Positions 22,256 to 34,856 of a DNA stretch of 64,000 bases are shown here, in pieces. The position numbers and the translations under genes are program-made. Each line of letters starts with the position of its first letter. The stretch's first letter is position 1. The notes beneath the pieces were generated by a model. It made no database searches. It was not told where the DNA came from and was given only the letters and a program-made list of their open reading frames with translations. Location of the stretch: assembly GCF_032884065.1 (NCBI RefSeq), contig NC_088866.1, positions 55,126,068-55,190,067 on the forward strand, given 5' to 3'. This DNA is from Artemia franciscana (Eukaryota > Arthropoda > Branchiopoda > Anostraca > Artemiidae).

Positions 22256-24160
22256 CTTAAATAGTGAGAATATCGATCAAGTGTATAGCATTACATAACT
22301 TATTATTAGTAAAATGGTGAAAGCAACTAAGATGTATAAAATGGTCAAGTAACACAAAAAGTGGAATAGCCAAGACACTCGCGACTACGCGCGTCATATC
22401 GCAGTTGCAACAAATTCAAATAATTTGGAAGTAGGTAAGAACAGAGGGGGGTCTTAAATCCCACCTTTCATTATCTGACGGTCTCTTGGAATTTTCTTCA
22501 TAATTAGAATGAACTTCCTGATCATATGTCTTTATTCTCATTTATGCCCCCCCCCCGTTGTATATAGACACAACCCATAGAAGTTGGTGTAACACTAAAA
22601 AAGCCGAATATCCCATTTTTCTGGCAACCTAACACGATTTCTGAACGGAATTTGTAACTACCTACCTTACCCCTTTCCTACATGTATGCATGTAGTAGAG
22701 GGGTATAGATTTTGACCAGATCCCTAAAATTCTGAGAATCGCAATTTTCATTGATTAATTTTACTTTACCAACAAAGTAGGACAGCCGCATAAATAAAAT
22801 AGTGGTACATTAATGATAAAATGGACAAACTATTTGCACATACACTGAAGTAAATTGTATGCTCTTCCTATAATTTCAAAACAAGAATGAACCTCGTCGT
22901 TCACATATTGTCAAGCAACTCCAAGCCAACAACGTAAAGTCTCATAATTAAAGTCCCCCTCCTCGGCGAAAAAAAAACGTCATAAAAGATCTCTGAGTAA
23001 AGAATAACACTTCTGGGTTCAACCCTATTCATAAAGGCAAACTTGACACAAGCCTAAGATTAGATTAAATTCTTTCGAAAAAACTAGGTTTAACATCAAA
23101 AGAATTCCTCGCCTCAAAGCATTGAACTTAAAAAAAAGGGTAATACTAGCGCATGAATTAAGATTGGAGTGCACTCACATTTCAAAAAAAGCTAACAAAG
23201 ATTTCCTACATCAGGACAAACTAGACTACTACATAATATATTTGTACTTAATTTAATATACTCAAGAAATCTAGACGTTAAAAATTAACTCTTTTCGTTG
23301 CAAACAAAATAGTCCCTTCAAACGAAACCCTTCCAATGGAAGGGTTTTTTCCTGCTTTACCCCTTCAACATGTTTTACCAAAACATAGAAAATTAAACAG
23401 AAACACACGCTTTCCATTTACTTCAACAATTAGAAATAAAATGGATATTTCAGTTGACCCTCGCCCTCACCCCAAAAGAAGACTTTGTTTTACACAAAAT
23501 TCTTAGGCATGGCTCTGATTGTAACATACATTCAAGACACCTAAATCCATTCTCAGTAGCGCAAGAAGATTAGAAGACAAAAATATATGGCCTTTCAGAT
23601 TATTTTTTTGTTTCCATTTACCGTGAATTTATTGTTGTACTGTTTAAAAAAGCTGCCAGACACAAGAGAACAAAGGTAAGAAGATTAGGGTAGGTAGTCC
23701 CTGCCCCCCACCCACCAGAAATATCCTTGCACTATTGTGCCATCATAAAATTCTTTAAAGCTATCAAAAACCAGAGTTAAATTGGCCATCAAAAACAAAA
23801 CACTACAAGTTGACACAGCGAGTTTTTAGCGCTCCCGCTTTGAAGATGGACATTCCGTATTGCTTCTTCAATAGTAACTGACCCAAGAGAAGAAGTTTAG
23901 TAGCCTTTAAGTTATCGATTAATACAGTAGATACTCTAATTAGGCACTTAATATAAAATACAGGAATATGGGAGGAAATGGAATATCAAACATCAGAAAA
24001 AAGCACAGTCAGGAAAATTATACAGACAATTTAACATTTTGAGAAGAGCCAAAGGTCAAGAAGCCAACTAGATAAATGGATTTAACTAAACACTGAAAAA
24101 GGATACACTATTTTTCTTGGGGGTAGATTATGCACTCAAGACGACTAGAAAACAAAATTT
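22256..24160. other. No feature recognised; downstream of the CPAP stop codon
   Basis: On the minus strand this is where the CPAP 3' UTR and poly(A) signal should begin, just below 24166, but no single signal stands out among many AATAAA-like stretches. The rest is AT-rich and non-coding by eye. Confidence 0.4.
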
Positions 24161-24165
24161 TTAAA

Positions 24166-24321
24166 TTACGATTTTGAAGATGAAGTACTTTCAGCTATTC
24201 TTGTATCTAACAGCACCTCACCACACGAATCGACAACTTTAACTTTTCCATTAGGGAAACGGGTCTCCTTTCTTCCATCCGAAAAGGTGGTTATCAAAGT
24301 ACCATCTGGTAGTTCTCGCCT
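24166..24321 (-). CDS. CENPJ: CPAP/SAS-4 (CENPJ), last coding exon
   Basis: This is the terminal exon of a centriole assembly protein. On the minus strand it follows the acceptor ATATTTTCTAG, opens in phase 0 and runs 51 codons to TAA at 24168-24166. The peptide begins RRELPDGTLITTFSDGRKET, continues RFPNGKVKVVDSCGEVLLD and ends in a serine-rich tail. The repeated 'PDGT / SDGR.ETRFPNGKVKVVD' pattern is the end of the TCP10_C or G-box domain. In CPAP/SAS-4 this is a single long antiparallel beta-sheet that binds the STIL/Ana2 proline motif at the centriole cartwheel. The frame matches the exon ending at 29674, so the join ..ETRTPTCK|RRELPDG.. is uninterrupted. The intron between them (about 5.35 kb) holds a LINE fragment, a (GA)n tract and tandem repeats. 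Confidence 0.92.
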   Translation of the reverse strand, partial: RRELPDGTLITTFSDGRKETRFPNGKVKVVDSCGEVLLDTRIAESTSSSKS

Positions 24322-24493
24322 CTAGAAAATATATTCAAGATATTAATCATTCAGCTTGTATCCTGCCTTTAATGAAGGACAAACTATCCTTTATGAGGGG
24401 TTTTGTTATGTTGTTACCGGAGAGTCGTTAAAAAGCTATTGAATTATGCAAGAAATAAGGGAGGGAAAAATAACGGAGAAAAAAAAGAACGAG

Positions 24494-24527
24494 AGAGAGA
24501 AAAAAGAGAGTGAGAGGGAGAGAGAGA

Positions 24528-24611
<84 letters not shown>
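24494..24611. repeat. (GA)n microsatellite
   Basis: About 118 bp of interrupted GA repeat in the last CPAP intron. Confidence 0.97.
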
Positions 24612-24615
<4 letters not shown>

Positions 24616-25224
24616 AAGCTGTGAAATGCAATTATGGTAGAGCAGCTACCTTATGAGTTCTTAGTAACTGTCCTTAGGCATACTTAAAATGCTTACTCAG
24701 TGTGGGTTTCACTTACCAAGCTTGAATATAGTTAACGACAATACCCATGATTGAACGTATTTTCTAGTCAAAAAGCTAAGCACAAGGAAAAAAAGAAAGA
24801 ATATAAAAAGAAACTGCAAATGCACAAGATACTTTTATTTATGTAATATCAGTTCTACTACTAAGAACAATGAGCTAATAACACAAACTTGTCACAGAGA
24901 CAAGCCACTTGGGGCTACATTTGCGAATACTCCTTCATTTCACCCTGACTACAGCTATTTTCTATAGTTTCATTTAAGCCTAATCTGACACGTCATACCT
25001 TTCATTTAAAGCCTTGCGTGATATATAGTACAAGGTATTTACCCATCTAAAAGACGAGCACTGTTTTGCTATGCATTTACTGAGTGAGTTCCTACAATTT
25101 TACTCACCAAAAGTCGCCTTTGGCATCTCTTAGACGACCATAAGCCCAAAAATTGTTTTTAAGGATTGTTGTCATGTTCCTGGTCTTAATTTTCTCGATC
25201 AAGAAAATATTCAGGCTGTGACAT

Positions 25225-25640
25225 ATTTACGTCCACAAGATACATGCCTACCTACTCTTCTCATGGTGGTTCTTATGGTCCTTAAATCCTTTGACAGTCT
25301 TGAACAGATTAACCTAAAATACAGCCCTACATTACAGCACTACACACTACAGCCTGCAAAATACATTCCTATCTATTTTCCTAATGATGGTCCTTACGGT
25401 GTTTCAATCCTTTGATAATCTTGAAAAGATAATTCTACATTAAAGGGCTACGTATTACAGCCCACAGAATACGTCTCTACGTATTTTCCTCATGCTGGTC
25501 CTTAGGGTACTTCAATCCTATGATAATCTTGAAAAGCTAATTCAACATTACAGCCCTACATCACGGGACTAAGTTTTACAGCCCACAAAATACGCTCAAA
25601 TGTATTTTCCTCATGGAGGTCCTTAGGGTGCTTCAAGAGA
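25225..25640. repeat. Degenerate tandem array, about 120-bp unit
   Basis: About four units share 'tacagcc.acaaaatac', 'cct.c.tattttcctcatg', 'tggtccttagggt.cttcaa' and 'tcctttgataatcttgaaaa'. Open frames in it are shadows of the array. Confidence 0.75.
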
Positions 25641-26532
25641 ATAATCTAGAAAAGCAGTCACAATTCCTCGACATAAAATTTTTAAAACTGAATCATTTTC
25701 CGTTCATCAAACATTGGAAAAATCAATTTAGACATTTCCTAATTGACCATAGAAATTTGACATCACTGCCAATTTGTCAGATAAAACCTAAATTTCTTTG
25801 CTAACTTTTGAAAATCCAGTAGAAAATAGCTCCCCAATTGGGAATTATTCTCTTACACAGCCTAATCCCACATACTAAAGAAAGAGCTTTGGAAACTTCC
25901 TCAACTTAGATTCCTTTTTTCTACATATAGATCGAATTTCCAAGGGAATGCTGACAGATAAGAAATTGGGGGAAGGATAAAAGCAACAGTATTCTATTGT
26001 CCTGGAGAATAGCAACTACTACAAAATATTGGGTGTTTATAGAGACAATGAACGTGCGGCCAGAATACAAATAAAATGACAGGATAGATGCGCCAAAACT
26101 CTAGGCATTGCAACACCTATTCTCCTCAGTCATGTTCTAAAAAATGTTTATATGTTTTTATATAAAAAAAGTTTGGATTTTCACAAAATCAGGGAGTATT
26201 AAATAAAATAGCACTTCTTCCTCTTTTTATAACATTTTAAATTTATACTGATGCATTTATCAGCAAAGTTAGGATGATATCGTTGGTTATGATGATAGGT
26301 TCGGCTCTAAAACCTTAGGTTGGCACTTATGATGCCAATTCAGTACCCAAATAGTTTTTCAAATAAATAGATAGATTCCCGCAACATGTTAAACATAAAT
26401 CACCTAATAATTTGTTATTTAATAAAATATTTGAAAACCCGTCATAACTTACATATAAATCCGACATACCTTTAATCCTCGCAGCCAATAATTCTGACAA
26501 ATTTCAACTTTTTGATTATATTTTGCAGCTTT

Positions 26533-26910
26533 TTAATAAATAGTAAGTTCATTATTTCTGAAAAAATTATTTTCATCACTGATTTGTAAGTTTTTTTTTA
26601 ATAATTTTAAAAACTCTCGCTTATTGCTACATTCTCGTACTGATATTGGAATTGAGTTCCAAATTTTTGACCCAGTATGACGGATGCTGAAACCCGCTCT
26701 TGACGTAGGACGAAATTCACATGAAAAACCTGAACGATGAGTGTTTGGATAGTTATGAAATTGGGAATTAGATGAAAAAATACCAGAGAAATTTGAAGGT
26801 AAACTATTGTATAAATAATCATGACAAATATTAGAAATAGAAATACAGCATGAAAACTGATGGCAATACCTTTTCATGGTTTTCTGGCTGAGGGCAACAT
26901 TCTCCTGAAT
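26533..26910 (-). pseudogene. LINE C-terminal fragment
   Basis: This minus-strand open frame ends the RT-bearing ORF of a non-LTR element. It includes NSQFHNYPNTHRSGFSCEFR, PTSRAGFSIRHTGSKIWNSI and PISVRECSNKREFLKLLKKN. The pattern 'HNY.TR...', 'G..IWN.IP..IR', 'FK..LK' is the conserved tail of Jockey/CR1-type ORF2. It is strongly 5' truncated and lies in a CPAP intron. Confidence 0.75.
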
Positions 26911-27884
26911 CAATATATATAAAAAAAAATATTTCTAGACTTAAGAATTTGAAATTAAGCAGTTGTTTAAAATATTAAGTATTTCTTCTCCTCTTTATAG
27001 CAACATTTACATGGCCATCAACTCGGCTAATAGTTATACTGCAATTAGGCGTACCTAATCTTTTCTTTTGGGCCCAATCTTTTAAAATATATATTTTTAG
27101 GCCCACTATATTTGTTCTCTACACATTCTAGCGTTTGTAAAAAAAAGCTCTTTTTGTTGCAGCATTTGGAACGATTACTTGTTTTGTACCTGGAAATATT
27201 TGCGAGTGGGAGAGGTATCAAATAATTTGGGCTTGAACAATTAATAGATTTCTCTATGGCATGTTTTTACTTGACGATAAAATTGTGAAATTTTAAAAAC
27301 TATATTTAAATAGTATTTTACCTGTCCACTTGATTAGGACACAAAAGCTACGTGTTGACAAATATCTGTGTTTTTATCTTAATTTGTGAATACAAAGTTA
27401 ATGTCTGCATTTTGACCTTTCACTAATGAAGCTGTCATTTTTTCAGAAGCGATATACAATCATTTTTTTTTCGCAAACTAAGTAAGTTTTCTGCGGAATA
27501 TATATCGGTAGTATTGTCAAAATTTGTGTATCACTATTTAGTAACGCATTAAAGGTCTACATAACAAATCTGATGGGTTTAACGGGCTTTTTGCTACCTG
27601 TTTCAACAATGCCAAGGATTAAGGTAAGATGGTCGAATCTGACATGTTTCAAATCTGAACTCTATGACATATCTTATTTCCCATATTTCACAATCTTCCT
27701 ATTTCGTAATTTCATAATCATATTTCGCATGTTAGCAGTCTAAATACCCAAAATAGTCATTAGGGAAGAATTACTACCTCTCGCCAAAGAAAACGACTTA
27801 ACAAGCGCTGACAGGAAAAATTTTCCAATCTTCTTTCCAAATAATGCTGAGGACCCGAGTCAACCGACCCGATCAGAAGTAATT

Positions 27885-28150
27885 TCATATGCTACAAACA
27901 CCGTATCAAGGGCCAATCTGATAATCATGCCTGCAGAAAGGGGATAGTAGGAGTCTAACCAACACTACTACTGAAAAATCATCACAGCGCCAAGTCACCT
28001 AAAATCAGCGTAGCAACGCACACCCCTCCTCTACCCACTCTGTCCAGACCTTGACTCTTCGCTCCCTCTCACGAAGACCTACTTCTTTTAAATATTTTCC
28101 ACCTTTCACAACTACACTCTAGGAAGTCCTACTTTTCGTTTGGTTCCAAA
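27885..28150. repeat. Dispersed repeat Y, copy 1
   Basis: 'ctgataatcatgcctgcaga', 'ggggatagtaggagt', 'cctaaaatcagcgtagcaac', 'cccctcctctacccactctg' and 'gaagacctacttcttttaaa'. It matches 28438-28680 closely, and 45235-45500 and 49000-49270 more loosely. Confidence 0.75.
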
Positions 28151-28437
28151 AAGCATAGTTTATTTAACCTGTGTCAATATTGGCACAAACAATAGGGTAT
28201 CGAAATCCCCAGAACTGTCCCCAAAAACCAGACACTATGAAGACAATTGATTGGTCAGCAGAAAGATATGAAAACTATTTATTGATCAAAAAGACTGATG
28301 ATAGTCCTGGCAATTAAAGCCTAACATTCATAAATAGATTAAAGGCCATAGTAAAGAAACAACAAAAAAGGCATGCAAGGATGGAAGCCACAGATTTACA
28401 AAAAAAATGAGGTAGCGGGTGGGCGGGAGGGTGCAGT

Positions 28438-28680
28438 AGCCTGATAATCATGCCTACAGAAATGGGATAGTAGGAATATAGCCGATACTACTAATGAAAA
28501 ATTGTCACAGCACCATGTCACCTAAAATCAGCGTAGCAACGTATACTCCTCCTCTACCCACTCTGTTCAGATCTTGACTCTTCGCTCCCTCTCATGAAGA
28601 CCTACTTGCTTTAAATATTTTCCGCCTTTTACAAATCCACTCTACGAAGTCCTACTTTTCGTTTGGTTTCAAAAAGCATA
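28438..28680. repeat. Dispersed repeat Y, copy 2
   Basis: A direct repeat of 27900-28150, about 540 bp away, with roughly 90% identity by eye. Confidence 0.8.
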
Positions 28681-29077
28681 ATTCCTTTAAGCCAATTATC
28701 TTCAATATTATCCTCAATAAAATTAACCTCAATAATATATCCTCAATATTGGCAATAAAATCACCTTTAAACAATTCTCCGGAAAATAATCTCTGCATTT
28801 GAAGCACCCGGGTTTCAGATCCCAAACTGACCGCTCCCATAAAAGGGGTTTTTAATTTCCTTGGGATTCTAAGCTTTCTTCCTATCCTTTTAAACGTATT
28901 TCAACTGCAACAAAACATGTACCTTGGCTATTAAACTTTTGCATATTCCCTACATCCACTATTCTTATTAACTACTAATGTATCCTCAAATTCGAATTAC
29001 TAATGTATTAGTATTAATGCATTGCACTAATTACTAGTGCATTAGTGATAAATTATTATTTAACATATTTAAATAGC

Positions 29078-29229
<152 letters not shown>

Positions 29230-29673
29230 CCTTTGCTTTTAGCTTTTTTCATAAAAGCTTTTTTTTTACAAAGCTTATATGTAAGCTCTTTTTGCCTTTG
29301 CGTTAAGGGTCTAATTTTACTTTATAGAATCATCTTTCTGTTTTTTGTTAGTAGTTTATTTCTTTCTCGTCCCTCCTAGTCATGGAGCCTCGTGGGGGAC
29401 TTGGGTGAAGAGTATTTGCTTATACAGAGCATTTTTAAGCTAATTGGGTAAGGGTAAAATGCTTCCTAAACAATATTCAGGGGCTCGACTATAACACAAA
29501 AATCTATTTATTCCTTTCAGCTTATTAATTTGTTTATTTACATTTTACATATTTTATTTGCTATACTTTTACCATTTATATCATTGTGTCCTCATTTTTT
29601 TAATAAAAGGGGCTTCTCGTTATTACAATAAAGATCTTCTTGACTAACTCTTAAGTATGAGCACCAGACTTAC

Positions 29674-29869
29674 CTTGCAGGTTGGTGTTCTGGTTTCTCT
29701 GTCACCATTTGGCATTTGCATCATCTGGCTCCCTTTAGAATCCCGCCACAACTTAGTTCCGTTAGGCCACTCTCTTTCTTCAGAGCCATCATTATGAAAA
29801 ACAGCGAAACATCCACCGGGAAATTTCACTTCCTTCTTCCCTGACGGAAACCTGGTTTCCAGATGTCCC
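29674..29869 (-). CDS. CENPJ: CPAP/SAS-4 (CENPJ), penultimate coding exon (G-box)
   Basis: This minus-strand exon is 196 nt, with the acceptor TTAATATTTTAG and the strong donor AAG|GTAAGT. It takes two bases of a Glu codon from the exon at 45792-46219 and ends in phase 0. It encodes GHLETRFPSGKKEVKFPGGC, then FAVFHNDGSEEREWPNGTKL, then WRDSKGSQMMQMPNGDRETR. The regular 'F.G...' and 'PNG / PSG' spacing is the beta-hairpin repeat of the TCP10_C domain. The exon joins its neighbours without frameshift or stop. The intron upstream of it is about 15.9 kb and carries the 121-bp satellite, the 410-bp array and several repeat copies. Confidence 0.93.
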
Positions 29870-30059
29870 CTAAAATATTAACATAGTCATAACTATAGTC
29901 TTCTGGTTTTATCAATGTCCTACACTTCATATTTTTATCATACTTAGCCACTGTTGTTGGAGAACTTATTTTGTTTTGTGTCAAACGCCTGCTACACTCT
30001 TTACTACATAGTCACGTAAACATTGCTAAAAATAAAGATTAATGTCTACAAAGATATGC

Positions 30060-30245
30060 AACTGTTTAAGTCATTGTGCCCATGGTACCCCAGTTGAGCA
30101 ATTTCTGCTTGGCAATACACGAGCCGGGAGTTCAACCCCAGCTAACTCAAGATTGAACAATAGGTTTGCTACCTGACCTTGTAAGAGACCCAAGAACTAA
30201 AACGTCAACAAATAACAACGGCCTACGCGCTATCAATGGCTCTGG
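30060..30245 (+). repeat. SINE family B, copy
   Basis: It shares with 47450-47610 a tRNA-like head ('agttgagcaatttctgcttg', 'gcaatacacgagccgggagt' and B-box-like 'gagttcaaccccagc') and a body ('agagacccaagaactaaaac', 'cggcctacgcgctatcaatg' and 'gctctgg'). Confidence 0.6.
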
Positions 30246-30599
30246 ATTATATTTGTCCTTTATCCTTTAGTCATCGAACACTAAATAAGTAAACTTAATT
30301 AAGAAGCCAGTGACAAACTCCACTCTAAAAGGTCAAACATCAAACTGACCCTCAATATTTTCCTACGCGAATGCAGTGTTACCAGCAAGATGTCTGGTTT
30401 AAAGTTGCGTCGCAATATAAGTGAAAATTTGCCGAAACCGCCATTTTTCCAGTGAAAATGTACTGAACGATTAAAAAAAATGTATAGAAAGGTTTGTACT
30501 TTAAGATCAAAACTAACGACGAATCTTAATCACAATCTGCTTCGTTTTTTTCTCTTATGAACCAGCCATATTGTTGTCTGAACCGTATAGCTAGTACCA

Positions 30600-30770
30600 T
30601 TCAAGGAGGGGACCAAGTGAACATCCGGGATTTTTTTTCGGGGGGAGGGGGTTACAATAACAACCTTAAAAAACAAACCATTTACGATATTTTTATGAGT
30701 CAGCCAAAAATTTCAAGGGAGGGGGAAAACCCAGTAACCCTCCTCCCTGATAGTGCCTTGAAGGGCACTC
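30600..30770 (+). repeat. Dispersed repeat X, copy
   Basis: 'catccgggattttttttcgg', 'ggggaggggg', 'tttttatgagtcagccaaaa', 'atttcaagggaggggg'. It matches 22080-22255. Confidence 0.55.
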
Positions 30771-31497
30771 ACATTCAACAGACGATGACCATATACAACG
30801 CAAAAAAAATTCGGTATATCACCTATTACTAGTCAGATCACCACTCAGTGGGGCATGGACTCAACTTTGGATTTCAGGGTGCAAGAGCAATGTGACGTAC
30901 TCATTTGTTCTTAGATACCTGTGCTTGATTCAACCCACAAGCTGATGTGCTGCTCCTCATGCAGCTCTTGTCTCATCATGTCATCACATTCTACTGCATA
31001 CAGTCCTGGACTACTGAGGACTATTTTAAGACTAGATGAATCCCATCGACGGCCATGAAAGCAAAAGTCGGTTTTGACGGTATTAAGGTAGAATTTGTCT
31101 GACCCAACACGTTTTTTTATGCAAGGAGGGGCTTGCGTTGAACTGCCTTTGCGACAAAGGTATTCAGTGGCATTCTCCATAATGATGGTGGTGCGGATGT
31201 CTCATTCCCGTCGACACCATTGTCATATAATCGTATCTGCCACTAGATGGCGGAAATTCAGCCTAAGAATATGCCTTGTACAATAATTGGTCCACATCGA
31301 AGAATAAAAGCCCCAACAACTTAACTTTATCCACAGTCAATTCCCGTGTTCGTTGGACCACCCGTTGATGCAGGTGGACTCTATAATACCCTGAAAAGTA
31401 GCCAATCCAAACATCAATTTAAGTCTAAGATAGAATTAAATTTCCATTCTTTCTTCCAATTTTAACAATTTCTTTGATCTTTCGCTTTGATCGTTCT

Positions 31498-31556
31498 GAC
31501 CGCGAGACAGCATGAATAATGCTGTCTCGCGGTCTCTCGCGAGACCGCGAGACAGC
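31498..31556. repeat. GC-rich triple inverted motif
   Basis: GACCGCGAGACAGCAT (31498-31513), a 5-nt loop and ATGCTGTCTCGCGGTC (31519-31534) form a perfect 16-bp hairpin. The same 14-bp arm recurs again inverted at 31543-31556 (GACCGCGAGACAGC), with TCTCGCGA between them, so two hairpins compete for the middle arm. It abuts the terminal palindrome of the next repeat. Confidence 0.95.
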
Positions 31557-32315
31557 AAACAGTTCGTGGTAACGAACTGTAGTAAGGAGCGACCCGGCTC
31601 AATAGTAACCAAAACTCTAAAGAATGGAATTTTGATACCAACAGCTACATCAAAAGAATTGCATTTTAATGCTGGTTTTAAATATATAAGTTTCATCAAG
31701 TTTAGTCTTACCCATCAAAAGTTACGAGCCTGAGAAAATTTACGTTATTTTAGAAAATAGGGGGAAACGCCCCCTAAAAGTCATAGAATCTTAACGAAAA
31801 TCACACCATCAGATTCAGCGTATCAGAGAACCCTACTGTAGAAGTTTCGAGCTCCTATCTACAAAAATGTGGAATTTTGCATTTTTTGCCAGAAGGCAGA
31901 TCACGGATGCGTGTTTATTTGTTTTTTTGTTTTTTTTCCCCAGGGGTGATCGTATCGACCCAGTTGTCCTAGAATATTGCAAGAGGGCTCATTCTAACGG
32001 AAATGAAAAGTTCTAGTGCCCTTTTAAGTGACCAAAAAAATTGGAGGGCACCTAGGCCCCCTCCCACGCTAATTATTTTCCCAAAGTCAACGGATCAAAA
32101 TTCTGAGATAGCCATTTTATTCAGCGTACTGTTTTTTACTGTTTTTTACTGTTTTAAAAAGAAGAATTGAGAGAAAGAGTCAAACTTTAGCGTAAAGAGC
32201 GGGGCGTTGATGAGGAAGCAGCCTCTTTCATATACGAAGTAATTTCTGTGCGTTTTAAGTTTTAATGTCGCTCCTTACTTTCAGTTAAAAAAAACTTGTT
32301 TTCTTTTATTTAATC
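31557..32315 (+). repeat. Multi-hairpin repeat family, copy
   Basis: It starts with the terminal palindrome (ACAGTTCGT-GGTA-ACGAACTGT, 31559-31580). It then follows 'gtaaggagcgacccggctca', 'gcattttaatgctggtttta', 'gggggaaacgccccctaaaa', 'gatcacggatgcgtgtttat', 'gggcacctaggccccctccc', and ends with one arm of the foldback (32160-32290). The internal hairpin region is deleted. Confidence 0.9.
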
Positions 32316-32319
32316 GCAT

Positions 32320-33400
32320 TACAGGCACACTTATGGATAATATTACGCACGGCTACAGCACAGATAATACACCCCATTCGTGACGCGTTGCTCTGAGCCA
32401 TGTTCAAGCTTCGAACGTCATCTTTGTGATTGACCGATAAGAGTGAAAATTGAAAGCATAATCTTTAAAATTAAAAACGATTAGTAGCCACTGTTTGGGA
32501 AAAAGTTAATTTAATTACAGATTTTGGACGTTGTTTTACTATTTTAACTCCCCATTAATGTAATACAAACAAGAAAACAAAGGATCATGGATTGTCACTT
32601 TTATTGACATACACTGATATTTATTCCTTAAAGTTTTGATAATTTTTTATTTATGAAAGTAAGAAAAGTAAAAACATTTAAAACATATTTTGTTTTCAGT
32701 ACAGCGCAAATTATATTCTAGTCCTGAGAAGGCATTTGGGTTATCAGTCCTACTCGTGTTAATTTTTACTCGTTTTTGAGTTTGATTCGTCTATTTATTG
32801 TAAGTTCTGTTCTTCTTTAGTTTTATTCATTTATTAATTGTGATTTGTGGTGGTTTTACACTTGAAAGATTATTTGACTTTATTTCTGCTCATTCTCGAC
32901 TTAATGGAGCTCTTTATTTTTCTTTGAAAAACTTGTTTCATGGAAAAGGTTTTTAAAATTAATTTCTGTTCGTTTTTATTGACATGGTCTTTTTTACGAC
33001 AAAAATAATGTTTCATATTTTTTCAGTTTTTTCTATAAGAATTAATAGTATGGGTTGCTATTTGTATGTTGGAGAAACTTTTTCAAGAATCTTTGATCCT
33101 GACACAAACATTATTTTTTAATTTAATGTTATAGCTTCTGAAGTTCACCGGAAAAACAAAAATTAATATCATTCCAAAAGATTCTATCTATTCTCTTTAA
33201 CAACCTGGATACACTTACACACTTTTTATTTATTTTAATTGTAAGAGCAGAAGCAGTAATAGCAGTATCCCTAACAGTTTCAACTTAATAACCCCAGTCG
33301 TTCTCGATACATTGCTGAGGTGTCTTATTGGCAACCATAAAAGCAATGCCTTTTGATTTATTTTAAAGCGACATTTAATTTTAAAGCTTAATAGGTCAAT
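32320..33400. other. No feature recognised
   Basis: AT-rich CPAP intron sequence. No exon on either strand was recognised. Confidence 0.4.
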
Positions 33401-33419
33401 TGCATGATTTTGGGGGATT

Positions 33420-34850
33420 GACATGCCCAATATCCGTAAAGACATAGTTGCTGGACCATTCTACTATGTTGAACAAAATTGCTGTCTCAAAATTTTGACT
33501 GGATGCATTTCAAAAATGAATGGGCTTGATGAATGGGCTACTTGCCCTCCAATCTCTTTTTACTCTTGTGCTGCCTACGATATTGCTTATATAGTCTTTT
33601 GTAAACCTGGATGCATAGAATTTTTTTTCGTTTAACTGATACTCCTAAACGTTCCCTAAATGTTTTATCTTGACACCCTTAGCGTCATTAGTTACAGTAA
33701 CAGTGGTGGTAATTTTGAAAGTGGTAGTATGCATATAATACCTTCTGGCTAGTTGAAAATCCCCTAAAACTCAACCTTAAAGGTCTAAATTAATCAGATA
33801 AGTAGTTCTTCAGATATTGCTTTGTCAACTTTCTGAAAGACCTCATGCTCATATTTTGTTTTGATTTAGTTCAACATCCGCCAAAATATTCCTTAGAAGC
33901 TTCACCTTAATACCCTTAGCTTGCGCAGTAGCAATAGTTGTAGCAGCATGCGCATAGCACCTTTGGTTCCTTCAGCATCCCCTTCGACACACGCTGCATT
34001 TTTCAGCTTAATAAATACCATCAACCATTCCAGAAGCATTTCTGATGCGTCCTGTTGACAACCTGTGTGGCAGTGTGTTTCGAATTAGCTCCATACAGTT
34101 TCTATATATCCCAAATTTTTGCCTTGATATCCTTAGTTGTAATAGCAGCAGCAGTAGTTATAGCAGTAGAATTAATTGAAGTAGCTTAAGCTTTAGTGGC
34201 AGCAGTAGTAAATAGTAAAAAACAACTTAACAAACACGAAGTAGCGTTGACTTTGATATAGACTTTTCCCGCCCACTTCGTATAAAAGAGATCTCAGAGA
34301 GCAACTTTGTAGGGGGCTCATTTGGTTGAGAATCGTAAATTCTAGTGTCTTTAAAAAAGGACAAAACTGATTGGAAGAAAACCATCCCTCTCTTATGGAA
34401 TTTTTGCCCCAGGAGCCCCCAATGGCATCGAATAAGCATTTTGTAACAGCAATTTTACTCTGAGTGCTCAAAAGGTCAAAAGGTCAATGGAAGTAGTAAA
34501 AATAGTAACCGTAGCAGCAGTATGAATAGAACCAGTAGCTGAAGGACGCAAATATTTTCCTTTAATTAGTTCAACATCCGTCAGAACAAGCCCTGTTAGT
34601 TTCAACTTCACACACCAAACTGTTCCTAAGATATTGCTCTTACACCATTTTGACGTGTACTCAGTTATTCCTGTGTTGCACCCTTTTGACAATCCTTATA
34701 CACATAACGTATTTTGTTTAAAATTCAATACTCCCCTCAACATTCTCTGAAAGGCTCACCTGAATACCGACGTCTTCTTGGAAAGTAAAGTTCAAGCATG
34801 CATAGCTTTCTCAATAGCATATACTATGTGTAAAAGTGAAAGATTTGCCA
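33420..34850. repeat. Old, diverged relatives of the 410-bp array
   Basis: 'atgttgaacaaaattgctgt', 'ctcaaaattttgactggatg', 'cttgccctccaatctctttt' (33465-33560) and 'ggggctcatttggttgag' with 'acaaaactgattggaag' (34310-34380) echo the array that follows. Runs of 'agcagcagtagttatagcag' (34140-34210, 34480-34530) are a weak trinucleotide pattern. Confidence 0.45.
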
Positions 34851-34856
34851 AACTTA

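Noticed and set aside
22256-24160. Polyadenylation signal of CPAP
   Set aside because: Many AATAAA-like words in AT-rich DNA; none can be preferred without transcripts.
24428-24631. Ser/Leu-rich open frame on the minus strand
   Set aside because: It is the (GA)n microsatellite read as codons.
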